Positions 23,676-30,762 of a stretch of DNA of 32,107 bases are shown in pieces. Each line of letters begins with the position of its first letter. The first letter of the stretch is position 1. The notes under the pieces are model-generated. The model searched no databases. It worked only from the letters and a program-made list of their open reading frames with translations, and had not been told where the DNA came from. The translations under genes and the position numbers were made by a program. This DNA comes from Rikenellaceae bacterium (GTDB lineage: Bacteria > Bacteroidota > Bacteroidia > Bacteroidales > Rikenellaceae): the NCBI GenBank assembly GCA_030529085.1, contig JAUMXM010000024.1, forward strand, positions 1 through 32,107, given 5' to 3'.

Positions 23676-23766
23676 TTAAGGTGCGCACCAGGCTACCGAA
23701 CAAGGGGGCCGGGGCGTAAAAATTGGGCGTAAGGTGCTATCTAACAGCTCCTTGCGTAGGTTTTTA
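23676..23766 (+). ncRNA. Candidate small RNA, about 90 nt
   Basis: The intergenic stretch 23592-23955 holds no gene. Within it a promoter is followed by the perfect palindrome GGTGCGCACC (23680-23689), a G-rich spacer, and a terminator-like hairpin: GCGTAAGG (23727-23734) with CCTTGCGT (23750-23757), an inner GCT/AGC and five T at 23761. Read together these define an independent transcript of about 90 nt. Alternatively the hairpin simply ends ansA. The rest of the stretch (23770-23880) has a direct repeat TTTTTGAGAAAT at 23780-23791 and 23852-23863. Confidence 0.45.
23727..23765 (+). terminator. Terminator of the small RNA and/or ansA
   Basis: An imperfect hairpin of seven to eight outer pairs (one G-T), one T-T mismatch and three inner pairs around ATCTAAC, followed by AGG and TTTTT. 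Confidence 0.65.
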
Positions 23767-23868
23767 TCGATGTTTCCCGTTTTTGAGAAATATCGCATCT
23801 TTTGTGCCGATGGGAGCAAAAATAAAAAAAAGCACCCCCCGAAGAGGATTTTTTTTGAGAAATTTACC

Positions 23869-23876
23869 TAACTTTG
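23869..23876 (+). promoter_or_regulatory. -7 element of the exbB operon
   Basis: TAACTTTG matches TAnnTTTG. The upstream region is a long T tract from 23849, so the -33 element is not sharply defined. A 70-nt leader almost free of G, rich in A and C, separates it from the exbB start, a feature of strongly expressed Bacteroidota genes. Confidence 0.7.
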
Positions 23877-23955
23877 TAAATGACCGAATAAAAACGAAAA
23901 CCAAAACAATAAACAAACACAACAAACTAATCAAATTAATTTATCTAACACAACT

Positions 23956-24744
23956 ATGAAAAAACTTTTTATGATTCTGACGGTTGCCCTCTTCTCGCTG
24001 GGTACCGTTAACGCGTTCGCTCAGGAGGCCGAGGCTGCGGCTGCTCCTGCTACGGAGGAGGTTGCTGCTGTTGCCGAGGAGGCTGCTGTTGCTGCTGAGA
24101 CGACCATCGAGGGTGAGACGATGCACCACGTGCTGATGCAGAAGTTCCTCGAGGGTGGTTGGGGCTGGATGTTGCCCGTGCTTCTCTGCTTGGTACTGGG
24201 TCTGGCTATCGCAATCGAGCGTATCCTCTACCTGTCGCTTTCGTCGATCAACACGAAGAAGTTCATCGAGGGTGTTGAGGCTAAGCTGAAGGATGGCGGC
24301 ATCGAGGCTGCTATGGAGTACTGCAAGAACACGCGTGGTCCTATCGCTTCGATCTACTGGCAGGGTCTGTCGCGCTACAACCAGGGTCTCGACGCAGTTG
24401 AGAAGGCAGTTGTATCGTACGGTTCGGTTCAGACGGGCCAGATGGAGTCGGGTATGTCGTGGATCGGTCTGTTCATCGCTCTTGCTCCGATGCTCGGTTT
24501 TATGGGTACCGTAGTAGGTATGATCGGTGCATTCGATGCTATCCAGGCTGCAGGTGACATCTCGCCGACGCTGGTTGCCGGTGGTATCAAGGTGGCTCTG
24601 TTGACGACGCTTATGGGTCTTATCGTAGCCGTTATTCTCCAGATTTTCTACAACTATCTGATCGCTAAGATCGACAGCCTCGTTAACGCTATGGAGGACG
24701 CTTCGATCGTGCTGATGGATATCCTGACGGTTTACAAGAAGTAA
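23956..24744 (+). CDS. exbB: ExbB-type proton channel (MotA/TolQ/ExbB family)
   Basis: A 262-aa inner-membrane protein with a signal-peptide-like N-terminus (ending near AFAQ, residue 23) and an Ala/Glu-rich stretch (24-52), then three transmembrane segments at about 70-92, 168-190 and 210-232. The family signature GFMGTVVGMIGAFDAI and the long KVALLTTLMGLIVAVILQIF helix are clear. With ExbD it uses the proton gradient to energise TonB. Codons ending in T (GCT, GGT, GTT) are more frequent than in neighbouring genes, consistent with high expression. Confidence 0.9.
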   Translation: MKKLFMILTVALFSLGTVNAFAQEAEAAAAPATEEVAAVAEEAAVAAETTIEGETMHHVLMQKFLEGGWGWMLPVLLCLVLGLAIAIERILYLSLSSINTKKFIEGVEAKLKDGGIEAAMEYCKNTRGPIASIYWQGLSRYNQGLDAVEKAVVSYGSVQTGQMESGMSWIGLFIALAPMLGFMGTVVGMIGAFDAIQAAGDISPTLVAGGIKVALLTTLMGLIVAVILQIFYNYLIAKIDSLVNAMEDASIVLMDILTVYKK

Positions 24745-24773
24745 TTTTCGACCGCTATAAAGAGAGAAAAATT

Positions 24774-25193
24774 ATGAAGAAAGTATTGAATATTTTGCTG
24801 GGTGTCCTGATCGTCATCACGCTGGCCGTAGTAGGCTACGCGGTGGCTGCAGGCGGCTCGGAGGCATCGGTCAGCCTGAACCTGATCTGGGGTTACGTAC
24901 TCCTGGCAGGTGCTATTGCGGCTGCTATCGGTGGTGCCATCTATGGCATGATCCAGAGCCCGGCAGGTGCGAAGGGCTCGGTGCTCTCGGTTGTTCTGAT
25001 TCTGGCTATCATCGCTGTTGCCTACTTTGTGTCGGCCGGCCACAATGTACAGATCGTCGACCTGCAGAACAACGGCTTCTTCCCCCACATGGATACCGTC
25101 ATTTCTGAGACCTGCATTCTGGTAACCTACGTTGCTTTCGTAGCCGCTGTTGTTACGGCTCTGGTAACGGAGATCTGGGCAGCTTTCAAATAA
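24774..25193 (+). CDS. Four-helix membrane protein of the ExbB-ExbD operon
   Basis: A 139-aa hydrophobic protein with four predicted transmembrane segments (about 5-27, 38-60, 68-88, 111-136), the second and third glycine/alanine-rich. It lies 29 nt after exbB and 16 nt before exbD. I know of similar unnamed proteins at this position in Bacteroidales but no assigned function. It may be an accessory subunit of the Exb motor. Confidence 0.7.
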   Translation: MKKVLNILLGVLIVITLAVVGYAVAAGGSEASVSLNLIWGYVLLAGAIAAAIGGAIYGMIQSPAGAKGSVLSVVLILAIIAVAYFVSAGHNVQIVDLQNNGFFPHMDTVISETCILVTYVAFVAAVVTALVTEIWAAFK

Positions 25194-25209
25194 AAAGGAG
25201 ATTTAGACT

Positions 25210-25815
25210 ATGTCGAAAAGTAAGAGAAAAGTACCGGAAGTAAATAGTAGCTCGCAGGCCGATATCGCCTTCTCGCTGCTTATCTTCTTCCTGGTAGCCA
25301 CCACGATGAATACCGATACGGGTCTGGCGCGTATGCTTCCCCCGATGCCCCCTGAGAATCAACAGCAGGAGGACATCAAGGTGAAGGAGCGCAACCTGTT
25401 CCTGGTGCTCATCTCGGGTAATGGTGCTATCATGGCCGGTACGCCCACCGATCAGCAGATCATCGACCTCCGCGAGCTCAAGGATAAGGCCAAGGAGTTC
25501 GTCCTCAATCCGATGGACGACGAGGCTCTCCCCGAGAAGGAGGATACCGAGATCGAGCTGGCCGATGGTTCGAAGTGGGTATACCCTGTAAGCCAGGGTG
25601 TGATCTCGCTTCAGACCACGCGCGACACGGGCTACCAGGCATACATCCAAGTACAGAACGAGCTGACGCGTGCTTTCAACGAGATCCGCGACGAGGTTGC
25701 CGAGAAGAAGTTCGGTTCCAAGTTTGCTGACCTTCCGGAGGAGCAGCGTTCGGCAGTAGCCAAGGCTGTACCTTTGAAGATTTCGGAGGCTGAGCCGCGT
25801 AACATTAAAAAGTAA
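25210..25815 (+). CDS. exbD: ExbD/TolR-family protein, first copy
   Basis: A 201-aa protein with a short cytoplasmic basic start (MSKSKRKVPEVN), the single transmembrane helix with the essential aspartate in SSQADIAFSLLIFFLVATT (Asp18), and a periplasmic part that is longer than usual, with an extra acidic region near residues 100-125. It would form the motor with ExbB. Codon use is like that of exbB. Confidence 0.88.
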   Translation: MSKSKRKVPEVNSSSQADIAFSLLIFFLVATTMNTDTGLARMLPPMPPENQQQEDIKVKERNLFLVLISGNGAIMAGTPTDQQIIDLRELKDKAKEFVLNPMDDEALPEKEDTEIELADGSKWVYPVSQGVISLQTTRDTGYQAYIQVQNELTRAFNEIRDEVAEKKFGSKFADLPEEQRSAVAKAVPLKISEAEPRNIKK

Positions 25816-25821
25816 GGGATT

Positions 25822-26295
25822 ATGGCAGTAATGAATAAGAAGGGCAAGAAAGAGTTGCCCGCAATTTCGACCTCGTCGCTTCCTGACGTAATCTACATGA
25901 TCCTGTTCTTCTTTATGGTATCGACCTCGATGCGCGACCAGGAGCTTTTGGTTCGTTATAAACTTCCCGATGCAACGGAGGTATCGAAGCTGGAGAAGAA
26001 GTCTCTGGTGAGCTACATCCACATCGGTCAGCCCTCGCTCGCTATGCAGGCCAAGTTTGGTACTGCACCGCGTATTCAGCTGAACGATTCGTACAAGAAC
26101 ACGAAGGATATTCTCGACTTCGTAGCCGCTGAGCGTGATAAGCTCAACGAGGCCGACCGTGCCGCCATGACGGTATGCCTGAAGGCCGACGGTACCACGA
26201 AGATGGGTATCATCACCGACGTTAAGCAGGAGCTTCGCCGTGCAAATGCACTGAAGATCAACTACGCTGCGTCGAAGTCGCTCGGCTACTATTAG
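25822..26295 (+). CDS. ExbD/TolR-family protein, second copy
   Basis: A 157-aa ExbD-like protein: basic start, helix with LPDVIYMILFFFMVSTSM where Asp22 is the likely proton-binding residue, then a periplasmic beta-alpha domain ending TDVKQELRRANALKINYA. A start at the internal Met4 (25831) is possible. It starts 6 nt after the first copy. Two dissimilar ExbD proteins per operon are common in Bacteroidota and could form heteromers. Confidence 0.88.
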   Translation: MAVMNKKGKKELPAISTSSLPDVIYMILFFFMVSTSMRDQELLVRYKLPDATEVSKLEKKSLVSYIHIGQPSLAMQAKFGTAPRIQLNDSYKNTKDILDFVAAERDKLNEADRAAMTVCLKADGTTKMGIITDVKQELRRANALKINYAASKSLGYY

Positions 26296-26327
26296 TAGTC
26301 CGACGTGCGAATCCGTTCGCAAACAAG

Positions 26328-26358
26328 AAAAGACCTCCGAGCCTATCGGAGGTCTTTT
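26328..26358. terminator. Bidirectional terminator between exbD and rnhB
   Basis: AAAAGACCTCCGA and TCGGAGGTCTTTT form a perfect 13-bp stem around a 5-nt loop, with T tracts on both strands. Confidence 0.93.
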
Positions 26359-26392
26359 TTGTTAAAGAGTTGGCGCGATAAAAAGCCCCGAC

Positions 26393-26989
26393 TCAAAAGA
26401 GTTCCAACTGACCGATCTCGTGGTTGAACGTAAGACGGTGGTGGGGCGAGAGGCCGTGCTCGCGGATCGCCAAGCGGTGCTCACGCGTAGGATAGCCCTT
26501 GTTTTTGAGCCAGCCATACATCGGGTATTCGGCGGCGATGCGCTCCATGTACTCGTCACGGTGGGTCTTGGCCAACACCGAGGCCGCCGCAATCGAGGCA
26601 AAGCGCCCATCGCCCTTGACGAAACATTTGTAGGGAATCTCGAGCGTCGTACGGAAACGGTTGCCGTCGATGGCCAAAAATTGGGGAGCAGGATCGAGCC
26701 GTGCCGCCGCTAACGACATCCCCTCAAACGAGGCATTGAGGATGTTGATCTCGTCGATGCGCTCGGCCGAGACCGCCTCCACCGCCCAGGCGAGGGCCTC
26801 GCGCTCGATCACGGCGCGGAGCTTCTCACGGTTGCGTTCGGTCATCTGCTTCGAGTCGTTCAGGAGCGGATCGTAGAAGTCGGGGGGCAGGATGACCGCC
26901 GCCGCAAAGACCGGCCCGGCCAGACATCCACGTCCGGCCTCATCACACCCCGCTTCGCGCAGTTCATATTGTGAGCAAAGTTCCAACAT
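26393..26989 (-). CDS. rnhB: Ribonuclease HII
   Basis: A 198-aa enzyme that nicks RNA in DNA-RNA hybrids, including single misincorporated ribonucleotides. The active-site residues fall as in the family: Asp16-Glu17 ([15 protein letters not shown]), Asp108 (LAIDGNRF) and Asp127 (VKGDGRF), with the basic [12 protein letters not shown] and [17 protein letters not shown] segments. Length is standard. Transcribed alone and divergently from the membrane-protein gene, with TAACTTTA on the minus strand (27022-27029) as a possible -7 element. Confidence 0.94.
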   Translation of the reverse strand: MLELCSQYELREAGCDEAGRGCLAGPVFAAAVILPPDFYDPLLNDSKQMTERNREKLRAVIEREALAWAVEAVSAERIDEINILNASFEGMSLAAARLDPAPQFLAIDGNRFRTTLEIPYKCFVKGDGRFASIAAASVLAKTHRDEYMERIAAEYPMYGWLKNKGYPTREHRLAIREHGLSPHHRLTFNHEIGQLELF

Positions 26990-27018
26990 AAAAGTTCGGG
27001 CCGCTTTGTGCGTTCCCG

Positions 27019-27049
27019 TTGTAAAGTTACGAACTTTTGCTTAATTTTG
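27019..27049 (+). promoter_or_regulatory. Promoter of the polytopic membrane-protein gene
   Basis: TTG at 27019-27021 and TAATTTTG at 27042-27049 with 20 nt between them. The start codon follows 25 nt later. Confidence 0.7.
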
Positions 27050-27074
27050 TCCATCCAAACGACCCCTTTTTACG

Positions 27075-28094
27075 ATGCGTTTCGACCCTGCCCGCCTATC
27101 GCTGATTCCGGCCTTTCTGCTGCTCGTGTTGCTCGTCGTGGTGGCTATGTGTCACACGGCAGGGGTCGCTACGCCTATGCCGCCCGTAGAGGGGCTCCCT
27201 GCGATCGAGGAGCTTCCCATCGCCCCCCTGGGCATGCTGATCAATCGCTTTGGTGTTGCACATCCCACCTGGGCCCATGCGTTGGGTGCGCTGATGATCA
27301 TCCTCTCAGCCATGTCGCTCGGACGCCTCACGGCACGCTACAAACTCTACGGCTCGGGCACCATGCTGGCCATCCCGCTCTACGCCCTCTCGATGCTGGG
27401 TGTTGTGATCTGTGACGGCTGGTTCCAGGCCCTCGTTGCCTCGACGCTCGCCACCCTGGCTATCAAGAACTTCTGCTACGCCAACCGCTCGGGCTTCTGC
27501 TTCGATAACATCTTCCGTGGCGGCATGTATCTCTCGCTGCTGATTCTGGTCGAGCCCAAAGCCCTGCCCCTGCTTATGGCCTACCCCATTGCTGTGTGGC
27601 AGTTCCGCCGCACGACCCGCGAAAGCCTTGTTGCCCTGAGTGGCCTGCTGCTCCCCGTAGCGACCCTCTGCTACCTGAATTGGGCGTTGGGAGGCACCTT
27701 CACAGCCCCCGCTACGGCGCTCTATCGCCTCGCATTGGCCGGCGAATGGACCTCCACACTCATCAGTGCATCGCTTGTCGAGCAGCTCTTCGTAGCCACA
27801 CTGCTGGTGTTGAGTCTCTTTGCCTTCAGCCTCTTCCACATCAACAGTTACACGCTCAGCACCCGCTCACGCCACACGCTGCTCTACGCATCGAAACTGA
27901 TCCCCTTCGCGGCAGCTACGCTGCTGATGCCGCACATCAACATGGCCCATCTCGCCTTGCTGATTGTTCCCACTACCCTGCTCCTTCCGGTGCTCTTTAT
28001 TCGCACCCGTCGCCCAATTGCCAACACATTGTTGGCAGTCGTAGTGGTTGCAGCCTTCGCTGCCCTCTTTTTCAGTTGCTACAACCCGTTTTAA
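27075..28094 (+). CDS. Polytopic membrane protein (DUF6427-like)
   Basis: A 339-aa hydrophobic protein with about nine to ten transmembrane segments, beginning at about residues 9-31 and ending in a final helix with FAALFFSCYNPF. Features such as NRFGVAHPTWAHALGAL and a conserved-looking KNFCYANRSG loop resemble the DUF6427 group of Bacteroidota, which has no assigned function. It is monocistronic, between its own promoter and a hairpin at 28119-28147. Confidence 0.65.
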   Translation: MRFDPARLSLIPAFLLLVLLVVVAMCHTAGVATPMPPVEGLPAIEELPIAPLGMLINRFGVAHPTWAHALGALMIILSAMSLGRLTARYKLYGSGTMLAIPLYALSMLGVVICDGWFQALVASTLATLAIKNFCYANRSGFCFDNIFRGGMYLSLLILVEPKALPLLMAYPIAVWQFRRTTRESLVALSGLLLPVATLCYLNWALGGTFTAPATALYRLALAGEWTSTLISASLVEQLFVATLLVLSLFAFSLFHINSYTLSTRSRHTLLYASKLIPFAAATLLMPHINMAHLALLIVPTTLLLPVLFIRTRRPIANTLLAVVVVAAFAALFFSCYNPF

Positions 28095-28118
28095 GAGCTA
28101 GGGCTCAATCGGCAAATT

Positions 28119-28147
28119 GTTTCTACGGCTCAAAGGGTTGTAGAAAC
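28119..28147 (+). terminator. Possible terminator hairpin with an alternative pairing
   Basis: GTTTCTAC (28119-28126) pairs perfectly with GTAGAAAC (28140-28147), with a loose T-rich tail. The 3' arm overlaps GGGTTGTAG (28135-28143), which can instead pair with CTACAACCC at 28079-28087 in the end of the upstream gene. Confidence 0.5.
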
Positions 28148-28167
28148 GGTTTAATCTTGTATTTTTA

Positions 28168-28199
28168 TTGCTGTTTTTCTATTTTTTATTGTATTTTTG
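28168..28199 (+). promoter_or_regulatory. Promoter of the AraC-type regulator
   Basis: TTG at 28168-28170 and TATTTTTG at 28192-28199, 21 nt apart, giving a leader of about 45 nt. Confidence 0.7.
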
Positions 28200-28250
28200 T
28201 AGTAGCCAAAAAAGCCATTCAAATTTACGTTCTTAAAAAATCTAAACAGT

Positions 28251-29171
28251 ATGTGGAATTACGAGTCGGCTTTCAACGCCGAAGAACCAACCATTGTCAA
28301 GCATGTCGAGAAGAGCTACACGGGAATCGAAACCATCACCCTCTCGCGCCATGCTATTGCCTATGTACTCCGAGGAAGGCAATACATCTACGACGGCGAT
28401 CGACGCCGTGCAGTGGGACGGGGAGAGATGCTCTCTCTGGGTATCGGACGCCACTACGTGGAGTCGATCCCCGAAAACGGGCAACCCTTCGAACAAATCT
28501 TCATCTACTACTCACCCGAGGAGCTACAACGCGTGTTGATGCACCTGAGCGTCACCTATCACCTGACGATCAACAACACGCACACCTGCGAAAAGTGCCG
28601 CAACCAAACATGCGTCGTGGCCGAGGCATCCCCATCGATTCGCAACTTTTTCCTCAACACAAACGCCTACCTGCGCGAAAACGACTTTCACCGCGACGAG
28701 ACCGCCGAAAACATCAAGATGACCGAGTTGGTCTACCTGATTGTCACGCAGGGCGACGGCTGCATCCGAAATCGACTCCTCGCCTCGGTCGATGTGGCAG
28801 GCGAGAATTTCGAACAGGTGATCTACGACCACATCTTCCGCGCGGTACCGATCGAACAGCTGGCCGAAAAGACCAACCGTTCACTCACCTCGTTCAAGAA
28901 GGAGTTTCGACGCCACTTCAACGCACCGCCTCACAAATGGTATGTGCGCCAACGACTTATCCACTCGCGCCTGCTGCTCATCTCGACCAACAAGTCGGTT
29001 TCCGAGATCGGCAACGAATGTAGTTTCCCGAACACCTCGCACTACATCAAGCTCTTCAAGCGGGCCTACAAACTCACCCCTGCAGCCTATCGTGCCCTAC
29101 ACCTCAAGGCGCAACAAATCCAGGAGGTGACACCTGCAGAGCCCAAAGAGGCCCTCGAGTTAATTTGTTAA
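28251..29171 (+). CDS. AraC-family transcriptional regulator
   Basis: A 306-aa protein. Residues 10-100 form a cupin-like ligand-binding half (ITLSRHAIAYVLRGRQYIYD and GRGEMLSLGIGRHY). The C-terminal hundred residues hold the double helix-turn-helix (VPIEQLAEKTNRSLTSFKKE, then SVSEIGNECSFPNTSHYIKL with the usual FKRAYKLTPAAYR end). In the linker, His111, Cys113, Cys116 and Cys121 form a CxxC-x4-C cluster. No sugar or transport genes adjoin, so the inducer is unknown. A candidate small RNA with an operator-like palindrome is encoded immediately downstream. Confidence 0.9.
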   Translation: MWNYESAFNAEEPTIVKHVEKSYTGIETITLSRHAIAYVLRGRQYIYDGDRRRAVGRGEMLSLGIGRHYVESIPENGQPFEQIFIYYSPEELQRVLMHLSVTYHLTINNTHTCEKCRNQTCVVAEASPSIRNFFLNTNAYLRENDFHRDETAENIKMTELVYLIVTQGDGCIRNRLLASVDVAGENFEQVIYDHIFRAVPIEQLAEKTNRSLTSFKKEFRRHFNAPPHKWYVRQRLIHSRLLLISTNKSVSEIGNECSFPNTSHYIKLFKRAYKLTPAAYRALHLKAQQIQEVTPAEPKEALELIC

Positions 29172-29245
29172 ATACTTAAAATATCATTGTTTTAATTTTT
29201 TATAAATTACAATCTATTCAATAAACGTGGTTTTTTAAGAAAATT

Positions 29246-29267
29246 TATCACAAAAAAGGTTGTGATA
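29246..29267 (+). promoter_or_regulatory. Operator-like palindrome over the small-RNA promoter
   Basis: TATCACAA-N6-TTGTGATA is a perfect 8+8 bp inverted repeat. Its right arm contains the TTG that serves as the -33 element, so a bound protein would compete with RNA polymerase or contact it. The half-sites are in the opposite order to a CRP site. Confidence 0.65.
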
Positions 29268-29290
29268 TTCAAAAAAACCATCTATCTTTG
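29260..29290 (+). promoter_or_regulatory. Promoter of a candidate small RNA
   Basis: TTG at 29260-29262 and TATCTTTG at 29283-29290, 20 nt apart, a textbook Bacteroidota pair. Start near 29297. The preceding 80 nt after the AraC gene are AT-rich and hold nothing else recognisable. Confidence 0.75.
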
Positions 29291-29296
29291 TTACCA

Positions 29297-29383
29297 GAAA
29301 AGTGGGATTCTCCCACACTCATTAACCTAACTAACCTAACCAAGGCGACCCTTGTTGTGAAACAACGGTCGTCTTTCTTGTTT
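29297..29383 (+). ncRNA. Candidate small RNA, about 87 nt
   Basis: A predicted transcript with a 5' hairpin GTGGGA/TCCCAC (29302-29307 with 29311-29316, 3-nt loop), an unstructured AACCTAACTAACCTAACC linker, and a terminator hairpin. No ATG-started ORF lies in or after it on this strand, so it is not a leader. The repeated CCTAAC units in the single-stranded linker could be the target-pairing region (inference). Confidence 0.55.
29344..29383 (+). terminator. Terminator of the small RNA
   Basis: GGCGACC (29344-29350) pairs with GGTCGTC (29367-29373, one G-T), with an inner TTGTT/AACAA stem and GTGA loop. A T-rich tail interrupted by C and G follows. Confidence 0.75.
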
Positions 29384-29420
29384 ATTCACAACGAAATAGC
29401 CCGAACAGGCCTAAAACAAA

Positions 29421-29450
29421 AGCGGGGATACTCTTAGGAGCATCCCCGCT
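29421..29450 (-). terminator. Terminator of the 140-aa protein gene
   Basis: AGCGGGGAT and ATCCCCGCT form a perfect 9-bp stem. On the minus strand it is followed by TTTTGTTTT. Confidence 0.85.
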
Positions 29451-29459
29451 ATCGCTTAC

Positions 29460-29882
29460 CTATCGCCGTTGCAAGCGAGCCGATATCTGATAGGTATCAA
29501 CGAGCTGCAACAGACGCCGATCGGCCGCAGCGCATCGGTGAATCTTTTGCGCCAGCTCACGCGAACGGTGATAGAGCTCGCCGGCTGGATAGAGCCCACG
29601 CTCGTGGTCGTAATACCTGCCATCGAGGGCCAACTTCTCAGCCTCAAGATAGGCGCGCATGGCCAACACACGTGCCCCACAAGCCCAGAGAAAGTCCCCC
29701 TTGCGCTCCATCTCCACCGAAGCCAGATGCGCTCGTCGATCCTCGTTGCGCTCCTGCGCATAGAGCGACGCCACACGACGATCGTAGTCCGCAGCCAACC
29801 TCTTCATCTCCTCGCAACCGATGGTCAGCGCCTCACCTTGCAGCCGAGCCACAAGACGATAGTTCTTTTTGTTGTTTTTCAT
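29460..29882 (-). CDS. Hypothetical basic helical protein
   Basis: A 140-aa cytoplasmic protein of unknown family, rich in Arg, Ala, Leu and Tyr. It has a lysine/asparagine-rich start (MKNNKKNYRLVARLQGEALT) and long predicted helices, the central one KGDFLWACGARVLAMRAYLE. No signal peptide or membrane segment. The gene has its own promoter, a 160-nt structured leader and its own terminator, so it is regulated as a separate unit. The regular gene architecture argues for a real gene, although I cannot name a function. Confidence 0.65.
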   Translation of the reverse strand: MKNNKKNYRLVARLQGEALTIGCEEMKRLAADYDRRVASLYAQERNEDRRAHLASVEMERKGDFLWACGARVLAMRAYLEAEKLALDGRYYDHERGLYPAGELYHRSRELAQKIHRCAAADRRLLQLVDTYQISARLQRR

Positions 29883-29923
29883 AACACACCAAAATTAAAC
29901 GTGAAACAAAATGGATCCGCGAC

Positions 29924-29979
29924 TGTCGAAGATGTCAAAGAACGGAATGGGCACAATACGCCCATAGAGGCCTTCGACA
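29924..29979 (-). promoter_or_regulatory. Structured leader of the 140-aa protein gene
   Basis: The roughly 160-nt leader (29883-30044) contains an outer stem TGTCGAAG/CTTCGACA (29924-29931 with 29972-29979) and an inner stem ATGGGC/GCCCAT (29947-29952 with 29960-29965). About 40 nt separate it from the start codon. It could be a cis-regulatory RNA. Confidence 0.5.
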
Positions 29980-30050
29980 GCCAATCGGATAGGGTGTGTT
30001 ACTTCTTTTTTTTGAAAAGATGCGCCACGTCTTGGGCGCTTATGATGGTA

Positions 30051-30081
30051 CAAAGATAGATAAAAAAAAGGAAAGTGCAAA
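30051..30081 (-). promoter_or_regulatory. Promoter of the 140-aa protein gene
   Basis: Minus strand: TATCTTTG at 30051-30058 and TTTG at 30078-30081, 19 nt apart. The -33 element lies inside the terminator hairpin of the upstream barrel gene. Confidence 0.75.
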
Positions 30082-30096
30082 AAAACTGCACTTTCC
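30061..30096 (-). terminator. Terminator of the barrel / DUF4136 operon
   Basis: GGAAAGTGCA and TGCACTTTCC form a perfect 10-bp stem around a 7-nt loop. On the minus strand a run of eight T follows. Confidence 0.92.
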
Positions 30097-30125
30097 GGGT
30101 GATATGGCGATGGCTCGTCGCGGCA

Positions 30126-30749
30126 TCAAAAGGAGACACCGAAACGCAAGCCGAAGTTGCTGATACCATCGAGCGAGTAGGTCAACAGATCGCCCTGATT
30201 CGTAGCGTAGCTGTAGTAGAAGGCGGCATGGAATCCAAAGCGCATATCGGGGCGCGGAAAGATCGAGACACCCACCTCGGGTTGCAGGTAGAAGCCCCAC
30301 GTATCGGTGTATTGCTTATAGACGTAGTAATAGGAGCTGATCTGCGCATAGGAAGCCCCCAACTTCATCCCGACATAGGGTTGGAAGATCGACTGCTTAA
30401 ACCAATTATAGCGTCCTGCGACACCAAACGGGAGCTGAAAGAGGGCATGCTTCTGGCTCGTCGTGAGGGCCGAGCCATCGCTCAAAGTGAGGGTCTCGCG
30501 CGGGAAGGATTTGAAGTTGGTCTGGTAACTCAAAAATCCACCAATCGTAATCGCATCGGTAAGGAAGTAGCCACCCTCGAAATTCATACCCCACCCCGAG
30601 GTTTTGTCGGCAAAGTCGTTTGTTGCCGGCATACCCAGCTGCCAATCGATATTGAAATAGGCATCGGGCAAGACCTGCGCCTTGGAGGGGTGAGCAACCG
30701 CCATCAGAAGTGCCATAATGGCGGCCAAACGGATGTAAAGATGTTTCAT
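30126..30749 (-). CDS. Outer-membrane beta-barrel protein
   Basis: A 207-aa exported protein with a signal peptide (cleavage near SKAQ, residues 22-25) and about eight amphipathic strands, ending in GLRFGVSF with the C-terminal phenylalanine recognised by the BAM machinery. Patterns such as WGMNFEGGYFLTDAITIGGF and YVGMKLGASYAQI are typical of small OmpA/OmpW-like barrels. It is 13 nt downstream of a lipoprotein gene, and the two probably act together at the outer membrane. Confidence 0.82.
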   Translation of the reverse strand: MKHLYIRLAAIMALLMAVAHPSKAQVLPDAYFNIDWQLGMPATNDFADKTSGWGMNFEGGYFLTDAITIGGFLSYQTNFKSFPRETLTLSDGSALTTSQKHALFQLPFGVAGRYNWFKQSIFQPYVGMKLGASYAQISSYYYVYKQYTDTWGFYLQPEVGVSIFPRPDMRFGFHAAFYYSYATNQGDLLTYSLDGISNFGLRFGVSF

Positions 30750-30762
30750 AAGGCTGTTCTCG

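Noticed and set aside
27596-29023. Plus-strand frame of 475 aa spanning two genes
   Set aside because: It runs through the membrane-protein gene, an intergenic AT-rich part with a promoter, and the AraC gene in another frame. Composition is Arg/His/Pro-rich, typical of an off-frame read.
29895-30080. 61-aa minus-strand ORF with a plausible C-terminal peptide
   Set aside because: Its ATG is upstream of the predicted transcription start, and the segment forms the nested stems of the leader.
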